Of a DNA stretch of 50,944 nucleotides, positions 1 to 8,114 are shown in pieces. The DNA lies in NCBI GenBank assembly GCA_963618495.1, contig CAVESF010000015.1, positions 1 through 50,944 of the forward strand, in the 5' to 3' direction. Below the pieces are notes generated by a model. That model did not search any database and was not told the DNA's origin. It was given only the letters and a program-made list of their open reading frames with translations. The position numbers and the translations under genes were made by a program. This stretch comes from Apopatosoma sp963618495. GTDB lineage: Bacteria > Bacillota > Clostridia > Oscillospirales > CAG-272. Every line of letters begins with the position of its first letter. Positions within the stretch are counted from its first letter, which is position 1.

Positions 1-58
1 CTTTTCGGTGTAATATAATGTAGGCGAATATAAAATTTCACGGAGGCAACAGAACTTA

Positions 59-1405
59 ATGGAAAAGCAAAGAATAACAAAACTTCTTGAGCGCGGCAGC
101 TTTGACTGCAAATGCGGCCGCCATCACGATGCGAAAATAAAAGATGTGTTCATCTCATCGGGCGCGATAGCCAATCTTCCCGCAATGCTGGAAAAATACG
201 GTTGCAAAAAGGCTTTTGTCCTTGCTGACGAAAATACATATGAGGCGGCGGGCGATCAGGTTATCGCCGAAATAAAAAAGAGCGGATTTCCATATTCGCT
301 TTATGTCATGGGCAAGGAACGCATAGAGCCGGATGAGCATGCAGTCGGTTCGGTTCTTCTGCATTATGACGCATTGTGCAATATGCTCGTCTGCATAGGC
401 AGCGGAGTTATAAATGATATAGGCAAAATCATAGCCGAAACTGCACACATACCGTCCGTAATAGTCGGCACGGCACCCTCCATGGACGGATACGGCTCGG
501 GAACGTCGTCTGTCATACGTGATAATCTCAAGGTGTCGGTTGACAGCCACTGTCCCGATGTTGTCATAGGCGATCTTGACATACTCTGCAAAGCGCCCAT
601 GAGAATGATTCAATCCGGCATAGGCGATATGATAGCAAAATACATCAGCATATGCGAATGGCGCATTTCACACATAATAAACAACGAATATTATTGCGAA
701 GATATCGCGGCACTCATAAACGAAGCGCTGGACAAGGTAGTTAAGAATATCGGTGGAGTTCAGAGCCGCGACAAAGAAGCCATCAGTTCCGTAATGGAGG
801 GCATGGTGCTTTCCGGCATTGCCGCAAATTACGCGCTTGTTTCACGTCCCGTTTCTGGAATGGAGCATTATTTCTCACACGTCTGGGATATGCGAGGCGT
901 TGAATTCGGCACGCCGTTTGATTTTCACGGGATTCAGTGCGGCATAGGAACGATAGATTCGCTCCGCGTTTATGAAGAAATCAAAAAAATCAAGCCGGAT
1001 AAAGAAAAAGCTCTCGCTTACGCAAAGAGCTTCGATTATGAAGAATGGAAGAAATTCCTTTATGCAAATCTCGGCAAGGGCGCGGACGCCATGGTTGCAA
1101 ACGAAGCAAAAGAGCATAAATATGATGTTGCCGCTCATGCAAAGCGTCTTGATATTATAATCGACAAATGGGACGAGATTCTTGCCGTTATAAATACGCT
1201 TCCGTCATCCGAAGCGATAACGGCAATGCTTGAAAGTGCCGGCGCACCGACGTCAGTCGAAGAAATAAACGTAACGAAAGAAGCGGAAAGAAACGCTTTC
1301 CTTATAACAAAAGACATAAGGGACAAATATATAGGTTCAAGACTTCTTTGGGATCTCGGCGAGCTTGACGAGGTATGTGACAGAATATTTCCCGTAGAAA
1401 AATAA
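59..1405 (+). CDS. araM: sn-glycerol-1-phosphate dehydrogenase, AraM/EgsA type
   Basis: Predicted cytosolic NAD(P)H- and metal-dependent dehydrogenase that reduces dihydroxyacetone phosphate to sn-glycerol 1-phosphate. The 448-residue protein has the iron-alcohol-dehydrogenase-like fold: a nucleotide-binding glycine motif (GSGVINDIGK) near residue 120 and the family-typical PSMDGYGSGTSSVI segment, followed by an all-helical metal-binding half with conserved histidines (for example in MEHYFSHVWD). GGAGG lies 12 bases before the ATG. In Bacillus subtilis AraM feeds an archaeal-like prenylglycerol phosphate; whether this organism makes such a lipid cannot be seen here. The gene stands alone and converges on the leftward nrdR unit. 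Family assignment is firm, physiological role is inferred. Confidence 0.85.
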   Translation: MEKQRITKLLERGSFDCKCGRHHDAKIKDVFISSGAIANLPAMLEKYGCKKAFVLADENTYEAAGDQVIAEIKKSGFPYSLYVMGKERIEPDEHAVGSVLLHYDALCNMLVCIGSGVINDIGKIIAETAHIPSVIVGTAPSMDGYGSGTSSVIRDNLKVSVDSHCPDVVIGDLDILCKAPMRMIQSGIGDMIAKYISICEWRISHIINNEYYCEDIAALINEALDKVVKNIGGVQSRDKEAISSVMEGMVLSGIAANYALVSRPVSGMEHYFSHVWDMRGVEFGTPFDFHGIQCGIGTIDSLRVYEEIKKIKPDKEKALAYAKSFDYEEWKKFLYANLGKGADAMVANEAKEHKYDVAAHAKRLDIIIDKWDEILAVINTLPSSEAITAMLESAGAPTSVEEINVTKEAERNAFLITKDIRDKYIGSRLLWDLGELDEVCDRIFPVEK

Positions 1406-1516
1406 GCCGCAGGATAAAAAATGAAAATCTGCTTTTAAACAAGGCCATAGTGCCGAAATACGGCGTTGACAATGGCTTTGAAATAATCAAGACGGCGGGC
1501 GCGCGGCAGCAGGAGG

Positions 1517-2047
1517 CTATCCTTGGACAAGTCCTGCGCGGCGGAGTGCAAGCACAAGCGGCGGTATGAGTACTATCTGCAAAACTATGCCGAGCACGGA
1601 CCGGACGAAAACGGCATTTGCAAATATCGAGAGCGAAAATGCATCGCCGCCGAAGCCCATGATGATATATTTCACGGCGCCCCAGACTATTCTGCCCGAG
1701 AGCATGGCGCAGATGAGCGAAATGTAGATGCAGAGCGGCTTTTTCGGCAGGCGGCGATAGAGCAACCCGACGACGAGCCCGTAAATGCAAAGCTCAAAAG
1801 CCATGGCAAAAGCCGTAGGGAAGAGCGGCGGTCGCGATAAGATAAGCGAGCGTAACAGCGGCGCAATAAAACCGACAGCCGCACCACATGCGCCGCCGCA
1901 GGAGAAGCCGCAGAGAAGCACGGGAATATGCATGAGGCAGAGCGCGTTTCCGAGTGCGATATCGTTTCCCGTCAGAAACGGGAGCAATATGCAAAGGGCA
2001 AGCGAAATGCCTGAAAAGGTGAGTTTTTTGATATTTTTGCTTTTCAT
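1517..2047 (-). CDS. ECF transporter S component, possibly for pantothenate
   Basis: Small integral membrane protein of 176 residues with about five to six hydrophobic helices, matching the substrate-binding S subunit of energy-coupling factor vitamin importers. The segments HIPVLLCGF, FPTAFAMAFEL and ISLICAMLSGRIVWG are typical of a clostridial S-component family often placed near pantothenate metabolism, but no substrate can be proven from sequence. It is the last gene of the leftward nrdR unit, starting 4 bases after the cardiolipin synthase stop with no good ribosome binding site, so translational coupling is likely. The shared EcfA1-EcfA2-EcfT module encoded at 12259-14812 could energise it. 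Confidence 0.75.
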   Translation of the reverse strand: MKSKNIKKLTFSGISLALCILLPFLTGNDIALGNALCLMHIPVLLCGFSCGGACGAAVGFIAPLLRSLILSRPPLFPTAFAMAFELCIYGLVVGLLYRRLPKKPLCIYISLICAMLSGRIVWGAVKYIIMGFGGDAFSLSIFANAVFVRSVLGIVLQIVLIPPLVLALRRAGLVQG

Positions 2048-2051
2048 TTTA

Positions 2052-3593
2052 TTACATCAGCGGAGCAAAAAGCTTGAGCAGGACGCCCTCTATGCGGGAA
2101 AAAACATTGTATTTTTTCTTTGCGTCGATAAGCTCGCACTTTTCAAATGTACTGTCGAAATCTGCCTTGATATCGGCTATCACGGGATTGTTTTTGATAT
2201 AAAGCGCACATTCGTAATTGAGATACATACTGCGGAAATCCATATTTATCGTGCCGACTACGGCTTTTATTCCGTCTGCCGCAAGCACCTTGGAATGGAT
2301 GAATCCGGGAGTGTATTCATATATTTTCACACCTATCGGAATGAGGGCTTTGTAATAAGTACGCGCTATATTGAGCGCGTATTTTTTATCGGGGATATGC
2401 GGCAGTATGATGCGCACGTCAACACCGCGCTTCACGGCATATTTTATCGCATCGAAGACTGACGAATTGACTATGAAATACGGCGTCATGATATAGACAT
2501 ATTCGCGCGAGCGATTGAGAATATCGAGAAAAACGCTCTCTGCGATGTCCTCTTCGTTTATCGGGTCGTCGGAAAAGGGAACGCAGTAGCTGTCCCCGGA
2601 TGCCTCATACGGAAGAACGGGGAAATACTTCTCCGTATCGCCGTCGGCGTCGTCGTGCCTGCACGAGAAGTTCCACATTTTCAGAAACATCTCCGTGAAG
2701 CTTTTGACGCAGTTGCCCGTTACCATGACGGCGGCATCTTTCCAGTGACCGTAGGGATGCGTCTTGTTTATGTATTCATCGGCGATATTCACGCCTCCCG
2801 TGAAAGCGACCTTGCCGTCTATGACGACTATCTTTCTGTGGTCTCGGTAGTTGAGCTGGGAGGAGATGAGCGGTTTTATAGGGGAGAAAACTGCGCATTT
2901 CACGCCGTTTTCCGCAAGGTATTCCTTGAAGTCAAATGGCAGGCGGACGGTATCCGTTGTTCCGTCATACATTATACGTATCTCTACGCCCTCTTTCGCC
3001 TTGGCGAAAAGAATCTCGAGTATGGAGGAGAGCATAAACCCGGGCGATATGATGAAATATTCTATGAAAATAAATTTCTCCGCCTTTCGGAGCTCTTCGA
3101 GAAGGCGGGCAAATTTATCTTCGCCCGAGGAAAAATATGTTACATCCGCATCCGCAAATGCCGGAAAGCCGCATTTGCAGAGGTAATAAATGAGTCCGTT
3201 TTTGCCGCGTACGTATTTTTCCTTATCGTAATACTCCTTCGAAAGTGAACGCTTCAGCTTTTTCTTCATGCTGACGGATGTGGCGTCATAGCGCAGGAAA
3301 ATATAAAAAAGTATGCCGAAAACCGGAATGGAGCATATCGGAATAGCCCATGCAAGTTTGAATTCCGGCTTCCAGTCGCGGTTGATTATCTTGATGAGCG
3401 CTATTACTTCAATGATATATATAGCGAGAAGCAAAAACGGCTGCAGGATGGATGTAGATGAGGTGATGTAATTTCCGGCGGCGATGAAAAATGCTATCTG
3501 AAGCAGTACCAGCAATATCGAAATGAAGGCTCTTCCGAGCAGAAAGAGTATAAATCTTGCCTTTCTGATAGTTACCGCTTTTTTACCTGTCAT
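2052..3593 (-). CDS. cls: Cardiolipin synthase (phospholipase D superfamily)
   Basis: Membrane enzyme that condenses two phosphatidylglycerol molecules to cardiolipin and glycerol. The 513-residue protein has two N-terminal transmembrane helices (about residues 15-40 and 50-70), a short basic linker and two PLD catalytic HKD motifs: HRKIVVIDG starting at His252 and HSKVLAADG starting at His433. Length and architecture are normal for Firmicute Cls. It is the third gene of the leftward unit behind nrdR and the DUF4380-like gene. A GAGG sequence lies about 10 bases before the ATG. Confidence 0.92.
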   Translation of the reverse strand: MTGKKAVTIRKARFILFLLGRAFISILLVLLQIAFFIAAGNYITSSTSILQPFLLLAIYIIEVIALIKIINRDWKPEFKLAWAIPICSIPVFGILFYIFLRYDATSVSMKKKLKRSLSKEYYDKEKYVRGKNGLIYYLCKCGFPAFADADVTYFSSGEDKFARLLEELRKAEKFIFIEYFIISPGFMLSSILEILFAKAKEGVEIRIMYDGTTDTVRLPFDFKEYLAENGVKCAVFSPIKPLISSQLNYRDHRKIVVIDGKVAFTGGVNIADEYINKTHPYGHWKDAAVMVTGNCVKSFTEMFLKMWNFSCRHDDADGDTEKYFPVLPYEASGDSYCVPFSDDPINEEDIAESVFLDILNRSREYVYIMTPYFIVNSSVFDAIKYAVKRGVDVRIILPHIPDKKYALNIARTYYKALIPIGVKIYEYTPGFIHSKVLAADGIKAVVGTINMDFRSMYLNYECALYIKNNPVIADIKADFDSTFEKCELIDAKKKYNVFSRIEGVLLKLFAPLM

Positions 3594-3618
3594 AGTAGGC
3601 TTACCTCGCGTCGTGACA

Positions 3619-4539
3619 TCAGAAAATTATATTTCCGAGTGCCTCGAGGGCTTCGTTTGTCGACTCGGGAATTTCTATGCCGTCAAAGAGAGTCCATTCT
3701 TCGGTGTGCTCTATGCTTTCGCCGTGCGCTATTGTTCCGAGCGGGGAAAGCGTTTCGGATTCGGTGAAATATTTGTTTGCAAAAGCCTCGCAGGAAACGC
3801 CGAAATCGGGATATGCGCCGTTTTCGAAATCGGGCTCAAAGCTCTTGACCATCGCCTGACCATGGTTGATATAAGCTATCTTGCCCGCGGTATTGTTGAT
3901 GCCTATTTTGATTTTCTTGTCTGTATCGGGATTCTGATGGAGGGCGATATACTTATTTCCGAAGAAGATTCGGCTGTCTGTCATATCTGTATAGGGCCAG
4001 AGAGCGAGAACTCTGTTTGCAAGCAGTTCCGTATCCTCCTGTGGCTGGGGAATGACTATCATGCCGCACTTGTCCATCACGGAAAGCGCCCATGCCGCGC
4101 CTGTCACGGGCTTTTCGCCCATGTTTGTTATCTTGTGACGGATGACGGCGCGCGGCTCCGTTTCGTGCAACTCTATCGAGAAAGAGAACTGGAGATCGCG
4201 CACAGCCTGAACGGGAGGAATGAATTCCGCGCCCGTAGAGCAGGTGGAATAAACGACGCGGTCGTTATCGGGATAGTAGGTTTCGGGCAGGCTCTCGGGG
4301 CTGAGCCACAGTCTGTGGCCACCGTAGATATACCAGCTCTTGCCTTCTCCGTATACGGAAGAAACATCGGTATGGCTTACGCGGTCAATATCCTCAAACA
4401 TGAGGTTTTCCTTGCCGCGGAGATTGCACTTCACGATTCTGGGTCCGACATTTATCGTGACATAGAGCTCCATGGAGTCGTTTGAGAGCGAGAGACACTT
4501 GCCGTAGTTTTTGTAGGTTACTTCTTTTATTGTTATCAT
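3619..4539 (-). CDS. Uncharacterised beta-sandwich protein, DUF4380-like
   Basis: A 306-residue soluble protein without signal peptide. It starts at the ATG that follows an AAAGGA site at 4539; an upstream extension to 4590 has no ribosome binding site. Segments such as NVGPRIVKC, YGGHRLWLSPE, WALSVMD, VIPQPQ and ALWPYTDM belong to a family of conserved bacterial proteins that I associate with DUF4380 and with galactose-mutarotase-like folds. No enzyme function is established to my knowledge. The gene lies between nrdR and cls in one leftward unit. The family name is recalled, not searched. Confidence 0.65.
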   Translation of the reverse strand: MITIKEVTYKNYGKCLSLSNDSMELYVTINVGPRIVKCNLRGKENLMFEDIDRVSHTDVSSVYGEGKSWYIYGGHRLWLSPESLPETYYPDNDRVVYSTCSTGAEFIPPVQAVRDLQFSFSIELHETEPRAVIRHKITNMGEKPVTGAAWALSVMDKCGMIVIPQPQEDTELLANRVLALWPYTDMTDSRIFFGNKYIALHQNPDTDKKIKIGINNTAGKIAYINHGQAMVKSFEPDFENGAYPDFGVSCEAFANKYFTESETLSPLGTIAHGESIEHTEEWTLFDGIEIPESTNEALEALGNIIF

Positions 4540-4598
4540 ATGTGAAATCCTTTCAGATAAAATATTACATTGCTTATATGAGGGCTGCAATTGAGCGG

Positions 4599-5087
4599 TT
4601 AGGTGACGTCGCCATCGTCGGGCTTCGCCGAATTCTTCTGCCTGCGCAGCTCTTCCAGCTCGCGCATGAATGTGTCGAGGTCTTTGAAATCCCTGTATAC
4701 CGAGGCAAAGCGGACATATGCGACATCGTCGAGCGATTTCAGCTTGTCCATGACGAGCACGCCGATATGCTGGGACGATATTTCATTTGAAAGTGAATTG
4801 CGAAGCTCCGCCTCTATTTCATTTACTATCTGCTCCATCTGCAGGAGCGTTATCGGGCGCTTCTGGCAAGACTTGATGATGCCCGAAAGCAACTTTGACC
4901 TGTCAAAATACTCGCGCGTCGAATCTTTTTTGACGACGAGCAGAGGCGGCATTTCTATAGTTTCATATGTTGTAAATCTGTTCTGGCAGGCAAGGCACTC
5001 GCGGCGGCGGCGGATGCTTCTGTTATCCTCGGCGGGACGCGAATCGATGACTTTGCTCTCCGTATATGAACAAACGGGACATTTCAC
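4599..5087 (-). CDS. nrdR: Transcriptional repressor NrdR
   Basis: ATP-cone and zinc-ribbon regulator of ribonucleotide reductase genes. The 162-residue protein has an N-terminal zinc ribbon with Cys3, Cys6, Cys31 and Cys34, the invariant DSRPAEDNRSIRRRR stretch and a complete ATP-cone domain (about residues 46-136) that senses dATP/ATP. The length is standard. It is the first gene of a leftward unit with a promoter at 5158-5186. No ribonucleotide reductase gene is in the window, so it would act in trans. Confidence 0.96.
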   Translation of the reverse strand: MKCPVCSYTESKVIDSRPAEDNRSIRRRRECLACQNRFTTYETIEMPPLLVVKKDSTREYFDRSKLLSGIIKSCQKRPITLLQMEQIVNEIEAELRNSLSNEISSQHIGVLVMDKLKSLDDVAYVRFASVYRDFKDLDTFMRELEELRRQKNSAKPDDGDVT

Positions 5088-5157
5088 GGCTGATATTCCT
5101 TTCTCATGCGGAATAAAAATTCCGATATGGCAATATATACCTTTTAATATATATTGT

Positions 5158-5186
5158 ATTTTATCATATTATTTTAAAAAAGTAAA
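5158..5186 (-). promoter_or_regulatory. Sigma-A-like promoter for nrdR unit
   Basis: On the minus strand TTTACT (5181-5186) and TAAAAT (5158-5163) are separated by 17 bases, about 70 bases before the nrdR start. The leader between promoter and gene is AT-rich and has two near-palindromic TATATATT cores that vaguely recall NrdR boxes. Confidence 0.55.
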
Positions 5187-5215
5187 TACATTTGCCGAAA
5201 ATATCGTAAAAATCA

Positions 5216-5515
5216 TCACTTCGCGGCGGCAAATTCGTAACTTTCCGCAAATTCATCCAAATTATCGCTGATTACATCGTAAAAATGAAGAGCGCTTATT
5301 TGCAGACTGTATATTTTGCGCGCGATATACAGCGCAAATTCGCGCTTCGTGGTGAGCCTGCGAACCGCCCTTGTTTCCCTTTTTGCGCGTATGCGCGTGT
5401 GCAGATAAAGTGTGGCAAACTCTCCCGACCATGCGATTGCTATTTCGTTTCTTACACTGTTCAGCCTGTAAACTCTTCTGAAAATGATGCATGAATCAGA
5501 TTGGTAATATTTCAT
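5216..5515 (-). CDS. Small basic protein of unknown function
   Basis: A 99-residue protein that I do not recognise. It is rich in arginine and aromatic residues, has no signal peptide and no convincing transmembrane helix. It is likely real because it has a strong GGAGG site 9 bases before the ATG and a promoter with perfect 17-base spacing at 5559-5587. It ends about 30 bases before the nrdR promoter, so the two units are tandem but separate. The family is unknown and the function cannot be inferred. Confidence 0.5.
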   Translation of the reverse strand: MKYYQSDSCIIFRRVYRLNSVRNEIAIAWSGEFATLYLHTRIRAKRETRAVRRLTTKREFALYIARKIYSLQISALHFYDVISDNLDEFAESYEFAAAK

Positions 5516-5558
5516 AAAAAAGTTCCTCCAAAGCCCAAGAAAATTATCACATGGAATA

Positions 5559-5587
5559 ATTGTATTTTCTCAGTCCCGATTTGTAAA
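5559..5587 (-). promoter_or_regulatory. Sigma-A-like promoter for the 99-residue gene
   Basis: On the minus strand TTTACA (5582-5587) and TACAAT (5559-5564) are 17 bases apart, about 45 bases before the start codon at 5515. The rest of 5588-5790 shows no gene that I can support. Confidence 0.55.
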
Positions 5588-5790
5588 GGGTAAGCGTGCG
5601 ACTCCATTCGACAAATAGCAACACTCATCGGGCATAAACCGCCGCATCAGGCAAAAACGCCCGCAATTTTACCGAATTTTGGCGAAAATATCATATATAT
5701 GCAAAATTGTGCCAAATATGAATATTTATGCAAAAACGGCATGCATGGGACACGGCGGCAAAATCATGCGGAAAACCCTGAAATTTTGTG

Positions 5791-5819
5791 ATGACAAACG
5801 GAAAATTTCAATGTATAAT
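5791..5819 (+). promoter_or_regulatory. Sigma-A-like promoter for small membrane protein
   Basis: ATGACA (5791-5796) and TATAAT (5814-5819) are 17 bases apart and lie about 35 bases before the TTG start at 5854. Confidence 0.55.
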
Positions 5820-5853
5820 ATAGAAAAATCCGATTTATGGAGGGCTGATATTT

Positions 5854-6132
5854 TTGAAAAAGATATTTTCGATGCTTAAAAAGGCGGGGAGGAAAAGCCT
5901 TGGAAAAAGAGGTTCATTTTTCCTCGTTTCCACTGCGCCGCTCGTGATTTTACAGCTTGTGTACGCGCTGTCGCTTTTCTTTTCTCTCGGGGAATATGAG
6001 CGCCTTTGCCGCTGGGATGAGATATCGTTTTCGCTTGAAAATGTGGTGCTTTGCCTTTTTATTTCAGTGCTGACGGCTTTTCTCTGCGATGCCGACGAAA
6101 AGCGCGCTGAAAAGGAGAAAAACGGGAAATGA
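5854..6132 (+). CDS. Small two-helix membrane protein, unknown function
   Basis: A 92-residue protein starting with TTG, preceded by GGAGGG at a 9-base distance and by its own promoter. It has a basic N-terminus (KKIFSMLKKAGRKSLGKRG), one hydrophobic helix at about residues 23-45 and a second at about 60-78, and a charged tail (DEKRAEKEKNGK). This predicts a two-pass membrane protein with both ends in the cytoplasm. I recognise no family. A strong terminator follows at once, so it is a monocistronic gene. Confidence 0.6.
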   Translation: MKKIFSMLKKAGRKSLGKRGSFFLVSTAPLVILQLVYALSLFFSLGEYERLCRWDEISFSLENVVLCLFISVLTAFLCDADEKRAEKEKNGK

Positions 6133-6160
6133 AAACTGCATAAAAAATGAATATCAAGAA

Positions 6161-6194
6161 ACAAGACCGAGCCGCGCGACTCGGTCTTGTTTTG
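6161..6194 (+). terminator. Rho-independent terminator
   Basis: A perfect 11-base stem (ACAAGACCGAG paired with CTCGGTCTTGT) is followed by a T run. It ends the small membrane protein gene and lies between it and the convergent SGNH hydrolase gene. Confidence 0.85.
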
Positions 6195-6249
6195 ACCCAA
6201 AAACGGTATCAAAGTGAAATATGATATCAAAAGCAGTGAATCAAGCCGT

Positions 6250-6918
6250 TCATGCGAGGTATTTTTCGAGTACTTTCAGCGCACTTTCGGCTATTAAATC
6301 GTGCATCTCGGGCGTGGGGTGATTTATGTGGTTTGAGAGCAGTTCCGTGATGTCGGTGCCGTTCTCATAGAGCTTTTTCCATTCTGCATATATGTCGCAT
6401 ACTTCTATGCCGCGCTCTCTTGCCACCTCGCGCGAAATTTCGACGGTTTCGTCCATTCTGCCGCTGTTCTGTATCTCGGCGCTCTTTCTCGCGGCGACGA
6501 GCGAACATTCTATCGCCTTGTCGCTCACATATGTGCATTTCATATTCGGCGTTAGCAGTATCGGCGTGATGCCGTTTTCGATGAGCTTATCGAAAATCTG
6601 CGACATGGAGTTTCTGTAGTTTATCAGGCTCCATGGGGAATCGTTGAGCCCGAAGCAGACGAAAACAATATCGGGCTTTTTATCGAGAACATCCTTTTGC
6701 AGGCGGTCGAGTCCGTTATTTGCTTTGTTTCCGCTGACGCCCGCATTGATGACCTCGGGAGCATCGTCGCCGTATTTTGCCTTGAGTGCCTTTGCCACCT
6801 TTGTCACATAGCAATCATCGGGCTGTCTGTATGTATCGAGTCCGTATGAGGTCGGATAGAAGGCAAAGCAACCCTCTGTTATGCTGTCTCCGAGAAAAGC
6901 GATTCTTTTTATTTTCAT
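6250..6918 (-). CDS. SGNH/GDSL-family hydrolase
   Basis: Cytosolic esterase or deacetylase-like enzyme of 222 residues. All SGNH blocks are visible: the nucleophile in FLGDSITEG (Ser12), the block II glycine in NAGVSGNK, the block III asparagine in FGLND and the C-terminal Asp/His region NHPTPEMHD. No signal peptide is present, so the substrate is probably an intracellular or imported acylated sugar, but this is open. AAAGGAG precedes the ATG. It starts 12 bases after dus and shares its leftward transcript. Confidence 0.85.
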   Translation of the reverse strand: MKIKRIAFLGDSITEGCFAFYPTSYGLDTYRQPDDCYVTKVAKALKAKYGDDAPEVINAGVSGNKANNGLDRLQKDVLDKKPDIVFVCFGLNDSPWSLINYRNSMSQIFDKLIENGITPILLTPNMKCTYVSDKAIECSLVAARKSAEIQNSGRMDETVEISREVARERGIEVCDIYAEWKKLYENGTDITELLSNHINHPTPEMHDLIAESALKVLEKYLA

Positions 6919-6930
6919 TCTGATGCTCCT

Positions 6931-7929
6931 TTACGAATTTTCAAATCTGTCGCAGCTTTCGGCAAGGCAGAGCAGTGTCTCGCGAAGTTCTGAAAGCGAT
7001 TCTATACTGTTCAGCCTGCCGCGTATCTCCGATGAGCCGCGCATCCCTTTTGTGTAGTATGAAATGTGCTTTCTGCTCTCGGCAACGCCTACCCGCTCGC
7101 CCTTGTCGGCGCAGGCGGTCTCAAGCTGTTCGAGCGCCGCGGCTATCTTTTTCCGAGATGTGGGCGGCATGTATGGCATGCCTGTCATGCCTGCCTTTAT
7201 TTCCTCGAAAATGAACGGATTTCCGAGTGCTCCGCGGGCAACAGCTATGCTGTCGCATTCCGTTTCGCTCATCATGCGGCGGGCATCATCGAAGCAGAAG
7301 ATATCGCCGTTTCCGATGACGGGGATCGCAACGGCACGCTTCACCTCGGCTATATATTCGGGCATGGTGCCGGGCGCATACATCATACTGCGCGTCCTCG
7401 CGTGAACGCATACGGCGGCGGCGCCGTTCTGCTCGGCAATCCTTGCCACCTCCGTGGCATTGATGCTGCTTTTATCCCATCCGAGGCGTATCTTCACCGT
7501 CACGGGGACGCATGAATTTTTCACCGTCTCGCGCACTATTTCGCCGATGCGCTCCGGCGTTTTCATCAGAGCGCTGCCTTCGCCGTTTGAAACTATTTTA
7601 TTCACGGGGCAACCCATGTTTATATCTATCGCCGCAGGCATGATTCCCTCTGCGGCGGCTTTTTCGAGCAGGGTATAAGCCGCTTTTGCGATGAAGTACG
7701 GCTCGCTTCCGAAAAGCTGGAGCGCCATGGGAATCTCGTCCCTTGTCATTTTTGCGAGCAGCGGCGTTTTTTTGTCGCCGTAGCAGATTGCCTTGGCGGA
7801 AATCATCTCGGAGGTCATGTAGTCGGCTCCGTGCTTTTTGCATATCATGCGGAAAGCATAGTCGCCAACGCCTGCCATCGGCGCAAGCATTATCTTGGAG
7901 CGGAACATGTTTTCTGCGCCTTTTTCCAT
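6931..7929 (-). CDS. dus: tRNA-dihydrouridine synthase
   Basis: FMN-dependent enzyme that reduces uridine to dihydrouridine in tRNA. The 332-residue protein starts at the ATG at 7929, 9 bases after AGGAGG. The same frame is open far upstream but has no homology there. It opens with KIMLAPMAGVGDYAFR, typical of the TIM-barrel DusB-like group, and has the catalytic cysteine in INMGCPVNK, the GSALM segment and the phosphate-binding GNGDI loop. It is followed by the SGNH hydrolase gene and has a promoter at 7974-8002. Confidence 0.95.
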   Translation of the reverse strand: MEKGAENMFRSKIMLAPMAGVGDYAFRMICKKHGADYMTSEMISAKAICYGDKKTPLLAKMTRDEIPMALQLFGSEPYFIAKAAYTLLEKAAAEGIMPAAIDINMGCPVNKIVSNGEGSALMKTPERIGEIVRETVKNSCVPVTVKIRLGWDKSSINATEVARIAEQNGAAAVCVHARTRSMMYAPGTMPEYIAEVKRAVAIPVIGNGDIFCFDDARRMMSETECDSIAVARGALGNPFIFEEIKAGMTGMPYMPPTSRKKIAAALEQLETACADKGERVGVAESRKHISYYTKGMRGSSEIRGRLNSIESLSELRETLLCLAESCDRFENS

Positions 7930-7973
7930 GGCATCCTGCCTCCTTTTCCGGCGGATTTTCTTCTCTCTGAAAT

Positions 7974-8002
7974 ATATTACAACAAAAAAGCGGAAAAGTA
8001 AA
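7974..8002 (-). promoter_or_regulatory. Sigma-A-like promoter for dus
   Basis: Minus-strand TTTACT (7997-8002) and TAATAT (7974-7979) are 17 bases apart, 45 bases before the dus start. It is divergent from the promoter at 8033-8061. Confidence 0.5.
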
Positions 8003-8032
8003 GAATATTCACAAAAATTTTCAAAGCCCGAC

Positions 8033-8061
8033 TTGCAAAATCGGCTTATATATGATATTAT
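8033..8061 (+). promoter_or_regulatory. Sigma-A-like promoter for the ruv cluster
   Basis: TTGCAA (8033-8038) and TATTAT (8056-8061) are 17 bases apart and about 50 bases before the first gene of the rightward cluster at 8115. Confidence 0.5.
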
Positions 8062-8114
8062 ATAATAAATTATACTGCGGTAATATTCGGTGAAATGCGG
8101 AAAGGCGGTTTGCT

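Noticed and set aside
1439..1569. Possible short plus-strand peptide after araM
   Set aside because: It has no start codon or ribosome binding site and overlaps the end of the ECF S component gene; no family recognised.
5100..5160. Two TATATATT-like palindromes before nrdR as NrdR boxes
   Set aside because: Their spacing of about 16 bases does not fit the usual 31-32 base arrangement, and AT-rich sequence gives such matches by chance.
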